DNA of 33,855 nucleotides. Origin: a bacterium (lineage in GTDB: Bacteria; Bacteroidota; Ignavibacteria; Kapaibacteriales; UBA961). Location of the stretch: the NCBI GenBank assembly GCA_022844575.1, contig JALHLL010000004.1:1-33855 (forward strand), written 5' to 3'. A model generated the notes under the pieces. It saw only the letters and a list, made by a program, of their open reading frames with translations. It made no database searches and had not been told where the DNA came from. The translations under genes and the position numbers were made by a program. Shown here in pieces: positions 1-7,926 of the stretch (within the stretch, counting starts at the first letter, position 1; the number at the start of each line of letters is the position of its first letter).

Positions 1-1
1 T

Positions 2-79
2 GAAATTCCTGTGCATGAACGCTACAAATCGTTATTACCGAGAACAAAACAACAAAAAGGTTTAGTTTCATATCTATAA
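2..79 (+). CDS. Possible 3' end of a truncated gene
   Basis: An open frame enters from the left edge and stops with TAA at 77-79, giving 25 residues ending in KGLVSYL. The composition (charged, with HERYKSLLPR) is protein-like. Another frame is also open over this short stretch, so the call is weak. I do not recognise a family. If real, it is the C-terminus of a plus-strand gene whose body lies outside the window and which converges on the minus-strand gene at 494-3403. Confidence 0.3.
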   Translation, partial: EIPVHERYKSLLPRTKQQKGLVSYL

Positions 80-229
80 CCTGCATTTTAGTGAAGTTAG
101 TATAAACGCCGTCAACTTTATACGACGTGTGTACTCAAAGCTACGTGTAATGCAGTAAATGTGCAAAGGGTGCGATTGATTGTAGTAGGAATAGCCCGTA
201 GATTTTTCTTATAACAAGTAATTTCTTCT

Positions 230-294
230 CGTCATTCTGAGTGTAAGGTAGAATCTGTACAAGCAAATAGATTCTTCACTCCGTTCAGAATGAC
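230..294. repeat. Palindromic intergenic repeat unit (CGTCATTCTGA type)
   Basis: The left arm (230-256) begins CGTCATTCTGA and ends GAATCT. The right arm (269-294) is its near-perfect inverse complement, with a 12-base spacer. Transcribed, it would form a long hairpin. The motif resembles the dispersed CGTCATTCTGA palindromes found between genes in many bacterial genomes. Positions 80-229, to its left, hold nothing I can recognise. Confidence 0.75.
265..294 (+). repeat. 30-bp direct repeat, copy 1
   Basis: The 30 bases from 265 are identical to those at 430-459. This copy is the right arm of the 230-294 hairpin. The pair brackets the long inverted repeat at 312-412. Confidence 0.85.
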
Positions 295-311
295 AGAGTT
301 TTGTGTTTGAT

Positions 312-412
312 ACCCCGTCAGACTTCGTCTGCCACCCCTTTGAAAAAGGGAATTTAATTCAATAATCAGAAAAATTCCCATCCACCGGAGGGGTGTCACG
401 AAGTGACGGGGT
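312..412. repeat. Long imperfect inverted repeat (MITE/REP-like)
   Basis: The left arm, 312-355, begins ACCCCGTCA and ends GGGAATTT. The right arm, 372-412, begins AAATTCCC and ends GACGGGGT. The arms are inverse complements apart from a few mismatches and small bulges, leaving an AT-rich loop of about 16 bases. The stem contains a nested TCACGAAGTGA palindrome. It has no coding capacity. It lies downstream of the 494-3403 gene and could also stop transcription from it. Confidence 0.75.
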
Positions 413-429
413 GGCTGTATTTATCCGCG

Positions 430-459
430 AAATAGATTCTTCACTCCGTTCAGAATGAC
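430..459 (+). repeat. 30-bp direct repeat, copy 2
   Basis: Exact copy of 265-294. Here it stands alone, without the partner arm that makes 230-294 a hairpin. It may be a half unit left by insertion or recombination. Confidence 0.85.
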
Positions 460-493
460 GACATGGATATTTCTTTCACATTATTACTATCTT

Positions 494-3403
494 CTACGGT
501 TTTTTCTCTTCCGGTTTTTCTTGCTTGGATGTAACACCTTTTTTCTTCTTTTTCTCTTTTGACGTAGGTATTATATCATCGAATCGTGGCATCATCGGTC
601 TTAATTGAGAGTCACTTTCCCATAAAGCCCAATCCGTTAACATTCTTTTCCAGAAATATGTTTTTTTCGAGGGAATTGATTTATATATTGCTTTACGAAT
701 ACTTTTCGGTTGTTGTTTATGAATGTTTATCAACGTTTCATACGATTCAATATCGTTCGTATCAACTAAATATATAACCGATGCCAATAAACGCCGAATA
801 TTATCTTCGGTTTTCGGTGAAAAAACTTCCCTAATAAATGATAATGGTAATACAGCATTTTTCCTTATACCCTGCACCGCACTATTACGTATCAGTTGTA
901 TTGTATCGTGTAAGGGTTGATGTAAATACCGTAGTGTTTTATCAGGAAATAATTGACCGATGGAGAAAACGGTACGCATTTTTACATGAGGGTGTTCTTC
1001 ACCCAGAAATTGCGCCAAACTATCCGCATATTCTTTTACGCCTATGTTTCCAAGTTGCTCGGCAGCCAATGCCCTTATCTGCCACCTATCGTGTGTACGA
1101 AATTGATTATATAAAATCGGCGCTGCTTCACGCAATTTTACCCTACCGACCATTGCAGCCGCCATTGAAAATTCATCTCTATCATCCGATTCCAAAGCAC
1201 TTAGCAACATTGTTCTTACCGTTACCGTATCTTTTGCATACATTTTAGGAATTATCTCTTGCAAAGCAAGTCTTTCCCGCGCCGATTCCGTACCGAATTG
1301 TTCACGAATAAATTGAACTGCTTCTTCACCCTTTTCAATAATCCTCTCTCGTGCCGGATTAACATTATATTGATACTTCTGGGGTGCTGCCGATGCCTGA
1401 ATAAATAAACTATCTAAAGAAAGTGCTAATGGGTCTTTTAATGAATCAGTCGGTGTAAGTAAAGGTTCAGTTTGTTGTTTTTTATAATCAAGCGTCATTG
1501 CCATATCCGCAAAAACACCATATGTTGATTTTGTTTGTACGGAATTATTACGTTCAGCCGAACCATAATAGTCATTACCTCCGGCATCAACAAAACATCC
1601 TATCATTCCATACGCTCTCCGAAAATCCGAGTATCCCATTGTATTATCCTGATTACGTGCTATATACGCATCATCACCACGCTCATCAAGAAAAAGTGAA
1701 ATGGCATTTGCATTCCCACCGCCTAATGATAAACCATCAACGGCATACCAATCATTGCCACGTTCATCGTATAATGCTCCGAATGCTATATCATGTCCGC
1801 AGCCCTGTGAAACTCCATGCGACACATATGCATCCTCGCCATTCTTATCCCACAGAATACCATGTGCAAAATGCACACCCGAACCCTGTGCATATTGATA
1901 CGATTGATAACGGTCATCACCATCTTCATCATACAATGCTCCCAAACCGAACCAATAGGCAGTACCTTGCCCGTAAATATCCGATATATAGGTGTCATTT
2001 CCTTTATAATCGGCTAATAGAGCAATACCCCCACTTGCTATCGGTCTTGACCCTAATGCCGCGCCCTGAGTAAATGTGGTAAAGTGTGTATCATACCGCA
2101 AAAAGTCTTGAAAAGGACTTGATGCTATATACATATCATTTCCCATTTTATCGGCTAATGCACCGAAACCCCGTACCCCGCCAAAACCTTGCCCATCCGA
2201 TTGCGCATTATAGACATCATTACCCATATCATCAATCAAAAGACCTACCCCGAACTGCCCTGCTCCCTGTGTAAAAATATTGCCTGCGTAGCGGTCATTC
2301 CCATTACCGTCATGGAGTATGCCTACACCGAATAATCCGGCACCTAAAGAGAAATTTCCTGCCGAATATGTATCATTTCCTTTTGCATCATACACAATAT
2401 CGGCTCCCATTATTGCACCGCCGAATGTATAGTTGCCTCCTATGTAAATATCATTCCCTTCTAAATCAATAATACTTCGTAAGGGGGAGGACATTGCCGA
2501 AGTCTTAGTCCTTGCTGAAGGAAAATATCGATCATTGCCGCCAATATCCACTATTAAAGCAAAGTCACCGGTATATATATCATCAGAAGGACCGCCGAGG
2601 GCTATTCTGCCATATTTCGTTTCAAATATTACTGTTTTATTTATACCCTTTTTATATTCAGGCATAAGCTCCACGCTCATGGCAACCAAACGAAGTACGG
2701 TTCTGTAATACGCTAATCCGGCTGCATATAATTCCGGCGAACGCTGCTCCGCCGCTTGAGCAAAGAACTTTTTGGATATTTCCAAACCCTCAATTTCTTG
2801 TTTTTTTAACTGATAAATGTTGAGGGACTGATCTTCTTCGGATTGCAATAACATCGAATCGCAATAACGGACAAGAATATCACGTCGAGCAAAGCGTTCA
2901 CGTGCTTCATTCAATGCTTCGGATGCTAAGAAAAAAGGCGCGCAATATTGGCGCATTAACATTGCACCTTCCAATGTAAGAGTTGAATCCAAACCTTTTT
3001 GCAATCGTTCATCAATCTCGCGGGCATTCATCAAGTTTTCATAATTGATGATTTTATATTCGCCAAGCTGCAATGTTTCGCACAAGGAAGCAAAGTAATC
3101 ATCGGCAGTTGCTGCCGTCATTTTTTTTAGAGCACTGGCATGATATTGTACCACATCGAATGAAGAAAGCGGCTCATCGAATAGATTTTTTATCATCTTT
3201 AATCGATGAGGATCATCACGCACGGCATCCCAAGGAATCCATATATCGGATTGCCTCATTTCCATCTCTTGGAGAGCTGTACCAATTATACGGATGGTGG
3301 AATCCGATAGTCCTTTTGTTTTCTGTTGTGAATAGAGAGGTACTGCCGCACTAAAGCATACAACCGTAATAAAAGCTGGTAACAGACAAGAAAGTGAACG
3401 CAT
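494..3403 (-). CDS. Secreted GNDxY-repeat protein with C-terminal HEAT-like region
   Basis: 969 aa. I start at ATG 3403, which opens a signal peptide (MRSLSCLLPAF, cleavage near YSQ) behind a GGAAG; a TTG 39 bases upstream would spoil it. Residues 30-260 are largely helical. Residues 272-620 hold about 13 copies of a motif D-x-x-G-N/D-D-x-Y, mostly spaced 26-27 residues, each followed by a Gly-rich segment often containing QGxG. This pattern suggests a beta-solenoid and superficially resembles Gly/Asp calcium-binding repeats. Residues about 690-900 contain HEAT-like helical pairs (QIRALAAEQLGNIG, LIRNSAVQGIRKN), and the tail is Lys-rich. Probably periplasmic or surface exposed; function unknown. 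It lies 102 bp downstream of the DUF4397 gene, on the same strand. Confidence 0.8.
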   Translation of the reverse strand: MRSLSCLLPAFITVVCFSAAVPLYSQQKTKGLSDSTIRIIGTALQEMEMRQSDIWIPWDAVRDDPHRLKMIKNLFDEPLSSFDVVQYHASALKKMTAATADDYFASLCETLQLGEYKIINYENLMNAREIDERLQKGLDSTLTLEGAMLMRQYCAPFFLASEALNEARERFARRDILVRYCDSMLLQSEEDQSLNIYQLKKQEIEGLEISKKFFAQAAEQRSPELYAAGLAYYRTVLRLVAMSVELMPEYKKGINKTVIFETKYGRIALGGPSDDIYTGDFALIVDIGGNDRYFPSARTKTSAMSSPLRSIIDLEGNDIYIGGNYTFGGAIMGADIVYDAKGNDTYSAGNFSLGAGLFGVGILHDGNGNDRYAGNIFTQGAGQFGVGLLIDDMGNDVYNAQSDGQGFGGVRGFGALADKMGNDMYIASSPFQDFLRYDTHFTTFTQGAALGSRPIASGGIALLADYKGNDTYISDIYGQGTAYWFGLGALYDEDGDDRYQSYQYAQGSGVHFAHGILWDKNGEDAYVSHGVSQGCGHDIAFGALYDERGNDWYAVDGLSLGGGNANAISLFLDERGDDAYIARNQDNTMGYSDFRRAYGMIGCFVDAGGNDYYGSAERNNSVQTKSTYGVFADMAMTLDYKKQQTEPLLTPTDSLKDPLALSLDSLFIQASAAPQKYQYNVNPARERIIEKGEEAVQFIREQFGTESARERLALQEIIPKMYAKDTVTVRTMLLSALESDDRDEFSMAAAMVGRVKLREAAPILYNQFRTHDRWQIRALAAEQLGNIGVKEYADSLAQFLGEEHPHVKMRTVFSIGQLFPDKTLRYLHQPLHDTIQLIRNSAVQGIRKNAVLPLSFIREVFSPKTEDNIRRLLASVIYLVDTNDIESYETLINIHKQQPKSIRKAIYKSIPSKKTYFWKRMLTDWALWESDSQLRPMMPRFDDIIPTSKEKKKKKGVTSKQEKPEEKKP

Positions 3404-3505
3404 ACTCTTCCGAACAATGTCAACATGAATAATCTTATACAAAGTTCGTAAAGTATGGAGAGTAATTACAAAAAAAATTCCTATGCCGTTTGAAAATCCG
3501 CTCTT

Positions 3506-4198
3506 TTATTGAATCACTTTATATGCCAGCGGTTCGGCTGTACTGTTTTCATCACCATATAGAATAATCGTATGAGCCGCACCATCTGCAAAGGATGATG
3601 CCGGAACGGTGAAATCTATTATTCCTTTTGTCCCATTTATACGCAGAGTAAGAGATGAACCGAAGGGTGCTTGTACATAGGATGAGAATGAACGGAAGCC
3701 AACACCCGAAACAATAGGTGAACCTGACGCAGAACTACCCACATATAATTCGGCATTACCGGTATTCATGCCCCCATGAACAAGCCGAACAATTATCTCC
3801 CCTTTCGGAAATAATGATGGGATATCTTGTAAAAGTATGCCGGACATTCGTATAACAGTATCCATCAAAAAAAATGAATAGTTAGAATTGGGTAATAAAT
3901 TCGCATTTATACCGTACACTGCTTTATCCGATGAATTTAATAATCGGAGATTACGCACTCCGCTCGGAATATTTGTATAATTCATCGGTAACACTGCATA
4001 TTCTATCTGCTTGATTGCACTTCTGTCATTTTGCAACAGATGCAGTACACCCGCGCCATGCGATACATTGATAACACGAATGGATGTTTGTAATGTCGGA
4101 TCTATTTCCTTTGTTGTATTATTATCGGTTGCACATGTGCAACACATCAAAAAAATTGATAAGAAAACAGGGATTATATAATGTGCTCTATATTTCAT
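3506..4198 (-). CDS. DUF4397-type lipoprotein
   Basis: 230 aa. The N-terminus MKYRAHYIIPVFLSIFLMCC is a lipoprotein signal with a candidate lipidated Cys at 19 or 20. The next region (SIRVINVSHGAGVLHLLQND, then an NIPSGVRNLRLLNSS-like segment) matches the pattern of DUF4397 domains, extracellular beta-sandwich modules common in Bacteroidota. A second similar half may follow (IVRLVHGGMNTGNAELYVG). It starts 9 bp after the anti-sigma gene stops, so it is probably co-transcribed and under the same sigma factor. No enzymatic residues are evident; a structural or ligand-binding envelope role is inferred. Confidence 0.7.
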   Translation of the reverse strand: MKYRAHYIIPVFLSIFLMCCTCATDNNTTKEIDPTLQTSIRVINVSHGAGVLHLLQNDRSAIKQIEYAVLPMNYTNIPSGVRNLRLLNSSDKAVYGINANLLPNSNYSFFLMDTVIRMSGILLQDIPSLFPKGEIIVRLVHGGMNTGNAELYVGSSASGSPIVSGVGFRSFSSYVQAPFGSSLTLRINGTKGIIDFTVPASSFADGAAHTIILYGDENSTAEPLAYKVIQ

Positions 4199-4207
4199 AA
4201 TTCTTTC

Positions 4208-5428
4208 TTAAAATCGAATGGAAGCACCGGCGACAAAAGAATATTTCTCGGCGGAAAAATATACTGCTTGTACAGGATAATATAATCGGGAAAATTCCAA
4301 ACCCGCAAAAAGCGAAACACGAGTTTCCGGCAATAAACGCAATCCGCCTGCGAGTTTAACCAAAGGTCCGTTTTGCGCCCACCCGGCAAATCCCTGAGCA
4401 TACGGTGTTAGCCAACCGTCACCGATAGATAAGTCGGAAGCGGAAAAACGGTATGCAATTCCATACCAATATAAGGAGGGATTTTGACGATAAATAACGG
4501 TTTGATTGCCAAGTACTCGCGTAAATTCTTGAGAAAAAAGTTCTCTTCCTCCCTCAATTCCAAGCGAATGATCTTCCGATAGATCATAATGCAACCCTAT
4601 ACCGATATTATTTATATCAGGAATATTCTGATTCGGTAAATCTACACTCGGTAAGTAACGTGCAATAGGCATACTGCGAACAATAATCGAGAAGTTTTGA
4701 ATTTCCGAATTTTCTAATAATGTCGATAATGAATTATGCTTCGCCACTAAAGGGGCAGTATTGTTCTTTGCACTAAAGCGTATATCCGGTAATTGCGTTT
4801 GTGCATTGGAAATATAAATATCTGGAACAACTTCTTCTTTTATTTGTTCGGGAATATTATCATTTATTACGGTAGTATCCTCAACAATATTCGAATTTTG
4901 TGAAGGATTCGTTTCTCTTTCAATATGCCGATATACTATGTGGGGTATTTGCTGTTCATTTTTTTCTTTTTTAAATTCATCATACTGCTTGCCACTATTA
5001 CTAAGCACCGGTAATTCACCTTGTACAGCCCGATTATTCACTTCGGTTATTCGTTGCGGCGGTTTTGATGTATCATTATTATTCATAAAATAATACATAA
5101 TTCCAACACTTATTAAGGATGATAATAAAGCCGTATAAATAACCGGAATAAAAGGGAATTTCCCCATTGTAGGTTCCGTGTTGGTACTCACAATTACAGC
5201 TTCAGTACTCGGTAAGGGTATTCCCAATGTATCGAAAACAGAAGAAGTAATATCGGGAGGTACGGTTGTACTTGCCATATCACTATGGGCAAGTTTGTGT
5301 AAACGCATTTGTCCTTGAAATTCCGTTCTCAACTCACCATTACGTGACATTTCGGCAAAGAGTTCCGACTCCTCTTGTACCGATAAATCACCTTCTATAT
5401 AGGTATGTATTAGTTCTTGGTAGTTCAT
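4208..5428 (-). CDS. Anti-sigma factor fused to outer-membrane barrel (two-membrane topology)
   Basis: 406 aa from ATG 5428; an upstream in-frame extension overlaps the sigma gene and is less likely. Residues 1-50 (YQELIHTYIEGDLSVQEESELF) resemble the cytoplasmic helical domain of anti-sigma factors. Residues 91-115 form one transmembrane helix. Residues 116-245 are a polar linker rich in Asn, Pro and Glu. Residues 246-406 show alternating beta strands ending in a terminal Phe (GASIRF), as in outer-membrane barrels, roughly eight strands. The predicted protein therefore reaches from cytoplasm through inner membrane and periplasm to the outer membrane, like the Dma dual-membrane-spanning anti-sigma factors reported in Bacteroides. 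It begins 7 bp after the sigma stop. It may couple outer-membrane state to sigma release. Confidence 0.75.
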   Translation of the reverse strand: MNYQELIHTYIEGDLSVQEESELFAEMSRNGELRTEFQGQMRLHKLAHSDMASTTVPPDITSSVFDTLGIPLPSTEAVIVSTNTEPTMGKFPFIPVIYTALLSSLISVGIMYYFMNNNDTSKPPQRITEVNNRAVQGELPVLSNSGKQYDEFKKEKNEQQIPHIVYRHIERETNPSQNSNIVEDTTVINDNIPEQIKEEVVPDIYISNAQTQLPDIRFSAKNNTAPLVAKHNSLSTLLENSEIQNFSIIVRSMPIARYLPSVDLPNQNIPDINNIGIGLHYDLSEDHSLGIEGGRELFSQEFTRVLGNQTVIYRQNPSLYWYGIAYRFSASDLSIGDGWLTPYAQGFAGWAQNGPLVKLAGGLRLLPETRVSLFAGLEFSRLYYPVQAVYFSAEKYSFVAGASIRF

Positions 5429-5435
5429 GGTATTA

Positions 5436-6014
5436 TTACAAAGTGTCAAAATCGGAGAGAACGGGAGCAAGAATTTTCCTTATTTTTTCTTTTGCCCGCC
5501 ATACACGATTTTTTATTGTTGGTACGGTTGTTTGAGTTATGTCCGCAATTTCATCATAACTGAGGTCATGATACAATCTTAAAATAAATGCTTCCCTATA
5601 GTCAAAATCTAAATACTCCAATGCGGTATGAATTAAATTCAGTAATTCTTCTTGTTCATATCGTGGTGAACTTGTGGAAATAATATGATACTCTTCCAAA
5701 TCGACCGTATGTTTTTTATAGCGTTTATGATTAAGGCATAAATTTCTTGCTATCGTCATAAGATAGCCGCCGCAATTTATTATTTGTGTTGCGGATGTTT
5801 TTTCTTTTTCGGCTGTCTGAACAAATTTTACAAACATTTCCTGAAAAATATCTTTCGTTTCATCGCTGCTTCCCGTTACCTTAAAAATGTAAGCATATAA
5901 ACGCTGATGATAACGCCGATATATTTCGGTAAAGGCATTATTTTTTGCTTCCCCTCCTTTTTTAAGGAGATCAAATAGTTGAGCATCGGAATATGTTGTA
6001 ATATTCTGCTTCAT
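5436..6014 (-). CDS. ECF-family RNA polymerase sigma factor
   Basis: 192 aa, usual ECF length. Sigma region 2 is at residues 25-95 (FTEIYRRYHQRLYAYIFKVTG, then DIFQEMFVKFV), where -10 recognition and core binding reside. Region 4 is at residues 128-182 (REAFILRLYHDLSYDEIADI, then TIKNRVWRAKEKIRKIL), the helix-turn-helix for the -35 element. Its start overlaps the stop of the upstream barrel gene by 4 bases, and its cognate anti-sigma follows after 7 bp. Autoregulation of this cluster is the usual arrangement but is inferred here. Its target promoters cannot be identified from one window. Confidence 0.93.
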   Translation of the reverse strand: MKQNITTYSDAQLFDLLKKGGEAKNNAFTEIYRRYHQRLYAYIFKVTGSSDETKDIFQEMFVKFVQTAEKEKTSATQIINCGGYLMTIARNLCLNHKRYKKHTVDLEEYHIISTSSPRYEQEELLNLIHTALEYLDFDYREAFILRLYHDLSYDEIADITQTTVPTIKNRVWRAKEKIRKILAPVLSDFDTL

Positions 6015-6685
6015 TGCGCCGTAAAGCCCACTCCTACCGATACTGTGAATGTTCTGTTAAGTACTTGATCACTACCATCATATATTTCCGTTAAGCCATG
6101 CGTATATCGCGCATCAATAAGAAGCATGAAACCGTCTATATCAATTCCGAAACCACCTCCGAGACATGCTCCCGCTTCCGCGGGAATAAAATCATCAGTA
6201 TCTTCAGGGTTTTCATACACTACTTGGTCGGTTATCGGATTACGAAGTTGTTGTTTCATGGAATAATTTACCGCATATGCGCCGTACCCACCAAAGTAAA
6301 AATTACCGCGTAATGCGCCACGTGAAGGTGCCGTAAAGGAAAACAACAATGGTAGTTCGATATAATCGCTTTCAAAGATATAGTATGGACGAAAACCGTT
6401 TTTATAGTCATCGTCGTAGGCACTCATTCCCTTTTGAGTAAAAAGTAATTCGGGTCTGATAGCAAACCAAGGGGCAATGGCGAGTGATACTCCAAGTCCG
6501 CCACTTAACCCTATGCGGCGGTCTTTTTCTAATTTTTGTATATCGTTGTCTTTGAATGAAGTCATGTCTGAAGAAGCAAACCCGCCTTTAAGAAAAAAGT
6601 ATGAATATGAAGGTTCCCCTTTTTCGGTTTGCGCTTTTAACCATGTGCAAGTACAAAGCATAAGAACTATTATTAATTTCATCAT
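6011..6685 (-). CDS. Small outer-membrane beta-barrel protein
   Basis: 224 aa. A signal peptide MMKLIIVLMLCTCTWLKAQ is followed by amphipathic strands (SYSYFFLKGGFAS, LGVSLAIAPWFAIRPELLFTQKG, IDGFMLLIDARYTHGLTEI) ending VSVGVGF. This is the layout of the PorT-like small barrel family of Bacteroidota. It shares a 4-bp overlap with the ECF sigma gene downstream, indicating translational coupling. It might be the signal input or a partner of the barrel-bearing anti-sigma factor; that is inference. The second Met (6682) could equally be the start. Confidence 0.78.
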   Translation of the reverse strand: MMKLIIVLMLCTCTWLKAQTEKGEPSYSYFFLKGGFASSDMTSFKDNDIQKLEKDRRIGLSGGLGVSLAIAPWFAIRPELLFTQKGMSAYDDDYKNGFRPYYIFESDYIELPLLFSFTAPSRGALRGNFYFGGYGAYAVNYSMKQQLRNPITDQVVYENPEDTDDFIPAEAGACLGGGFGIDIDGFMLLIDARYTHGLTEIYDGSDQVLNRTFTVSVGVGFTAQ

Positions 6686-6706
6686 GGGTAATCTCTTCTT
6701 TCAGAA

Positions 6707-7810
6707 TTAATAAGTCCAATACGCCATTGCCACATTATTGCCCAGTAAAGTTATGGTACCCGAAGCTATGTCCACCACCCTAACTGATACATACCCTTTA
6801 GGGTCTATGTCATGATTATCTGATACTGTTATACTGATCTTTTTGCTATCGGGAGACCACTGCGGTAGGAACGCATAAAGTGCCGGCTGGGTTTGGTTAA
6901 AAAGTATTTTTTCATTCATTCCGTCAATATCACACACAATCAGTTGCGAGTTAATAAGGTCATCTCCGCGTTTTCCTCTGATATATGCTATACTTTTACC
7001 ATCGGGTGACCATTGCGGCTGACCTGCAGTTATTTCCGTTGAAGAGTATAATGTGCGTAATACTTGTTTGTTTGATACATTCACAGTGGCAATTTCGGTA
7101 TAATCATTAAGTGTTTCATTCCTTCGCATAAACACGATCTTCTGCCCATCGGGTGACCAACTAAGAAATGAACTGTTATCATGATACGCAGCTGCTTTTG
7201 TAGCTAGTATTTCTTTACCCGAACCATCCGTATTAACAATAGCAATTTCATCATTAAATGTATAATAAGCTACCTTTTTACCATCCGGAGAGAATGACGG
7301 TGTACTTTCCCGCTGTAAATCATCCGTTAATTGCTTCAGATTTGTACCATCTGTATTTACAATGGTAATAGCTGACGAATTCCCCGGTATCACTTTTTTT
7401 GAACTTAATATGCTTGTACCGTTTGGTGAAAGAACAGGATACCAGTCGGTATCTACATTTGGTATCACCTTAGCATCGGTTCCATCCGTATTTGCAATTA
7501 TCAACTGCACATTATTACTCTGGGCAATTTTGGTTGCCAATAAAATTTTTCCCTTACGAGGAGAGCTTGTAATATTGTATAAGGATGATATGATACCCAT
7601 TGTTGTACTAAACAAACGTTGCCCGCTGCCATCGGCATTACAGCTGAAAACATTCATATTATCTTCATCAATAAAGTAGTTATAAAACAACTCATTATTC
7701 GATGAATTATTATTTGGGTCCGTAGTATCGGTCGGTGTATCGGCGCACTGATTGCATGCACTGAATGAGATAAGAAGAAGAAGAAATAGTGTTTGAAGGA
7801 GTATTTTCAT
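6707..7810 (-). CDS. PD40/TolB-like beta-propeller lipoprotein
   Basis: 367 aa from ATG 7810, chosen because it gives a clean lipoprotein signal (MKILLQTLFLLLLISFSAC, lipidated Cys19). ATG 7843 or GTG 7864 would add a non-signal extension. At least five PD40 blades are visible by the S-P-D/N-G-x-x-I signature (PSFSPDGKKVAYYTF, LSWSPDGQKIVFMRR, PQWSPDGKSIAYIRG, PQWSPDSKKISITVS), alternating with NTDGT-type loops, so it is a six- or seven-bladed propeller. Such proteins usually act as periplasmic binding scaffolds. It ends 21 bp before the barrel/sigma/anti-sigma genes and is probably the first gene of that operon. Confidence 0.82.
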   Translation of the reverse strand: MKILLQTLFLLLLISFSACNQCADTPTDTTDPNNNSSNNELFYNYFIDEDNMNVFSCNADGSGQRLFSTTMGIISSLYNITSSPRKGKILLATKIAQSNNVQLIIANTDGTDAKVIPNVDTDWYPVLSPNGTSILSSKKVIPGNSSAITIVNTDGTNLKQLTDDLQRESTPSFSPDGKKVAYYTFNDEIAIVNTDGSGKEILATKAAAYHDNSSFLSWSPDGQKIVFMRRNETLNDYTEIATVNVSNKQVLRTLYSSTEITAGQPQWSPDGKSIAYIRGKRGDDLINSQLIVCDIDGMNEKILFNQTQPALYAFLPQWSPDSKKISITVSDNHDIDPKGYVSVRVVDIASGTITLLGNNVAMAYWTY

Positions 7811-7926
7811 GATATTATCATAGTTATTGTTAAAATTATTCATTTTCCGATCGAACATGTGCACCTGTACGACCGTTCAAACCAATGACACATCATTTTA
7901 AAAGTAGTCTCACATTTTTGTTGAAC

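Noticed and set aside
1498..2073. 191-codon plus-strand open frame opposite the GND-repeat gene
   Set aside because: It is rich in His, Pro and Tyr from reading the complement of the repeat region; no ribosome site and no family pattern.
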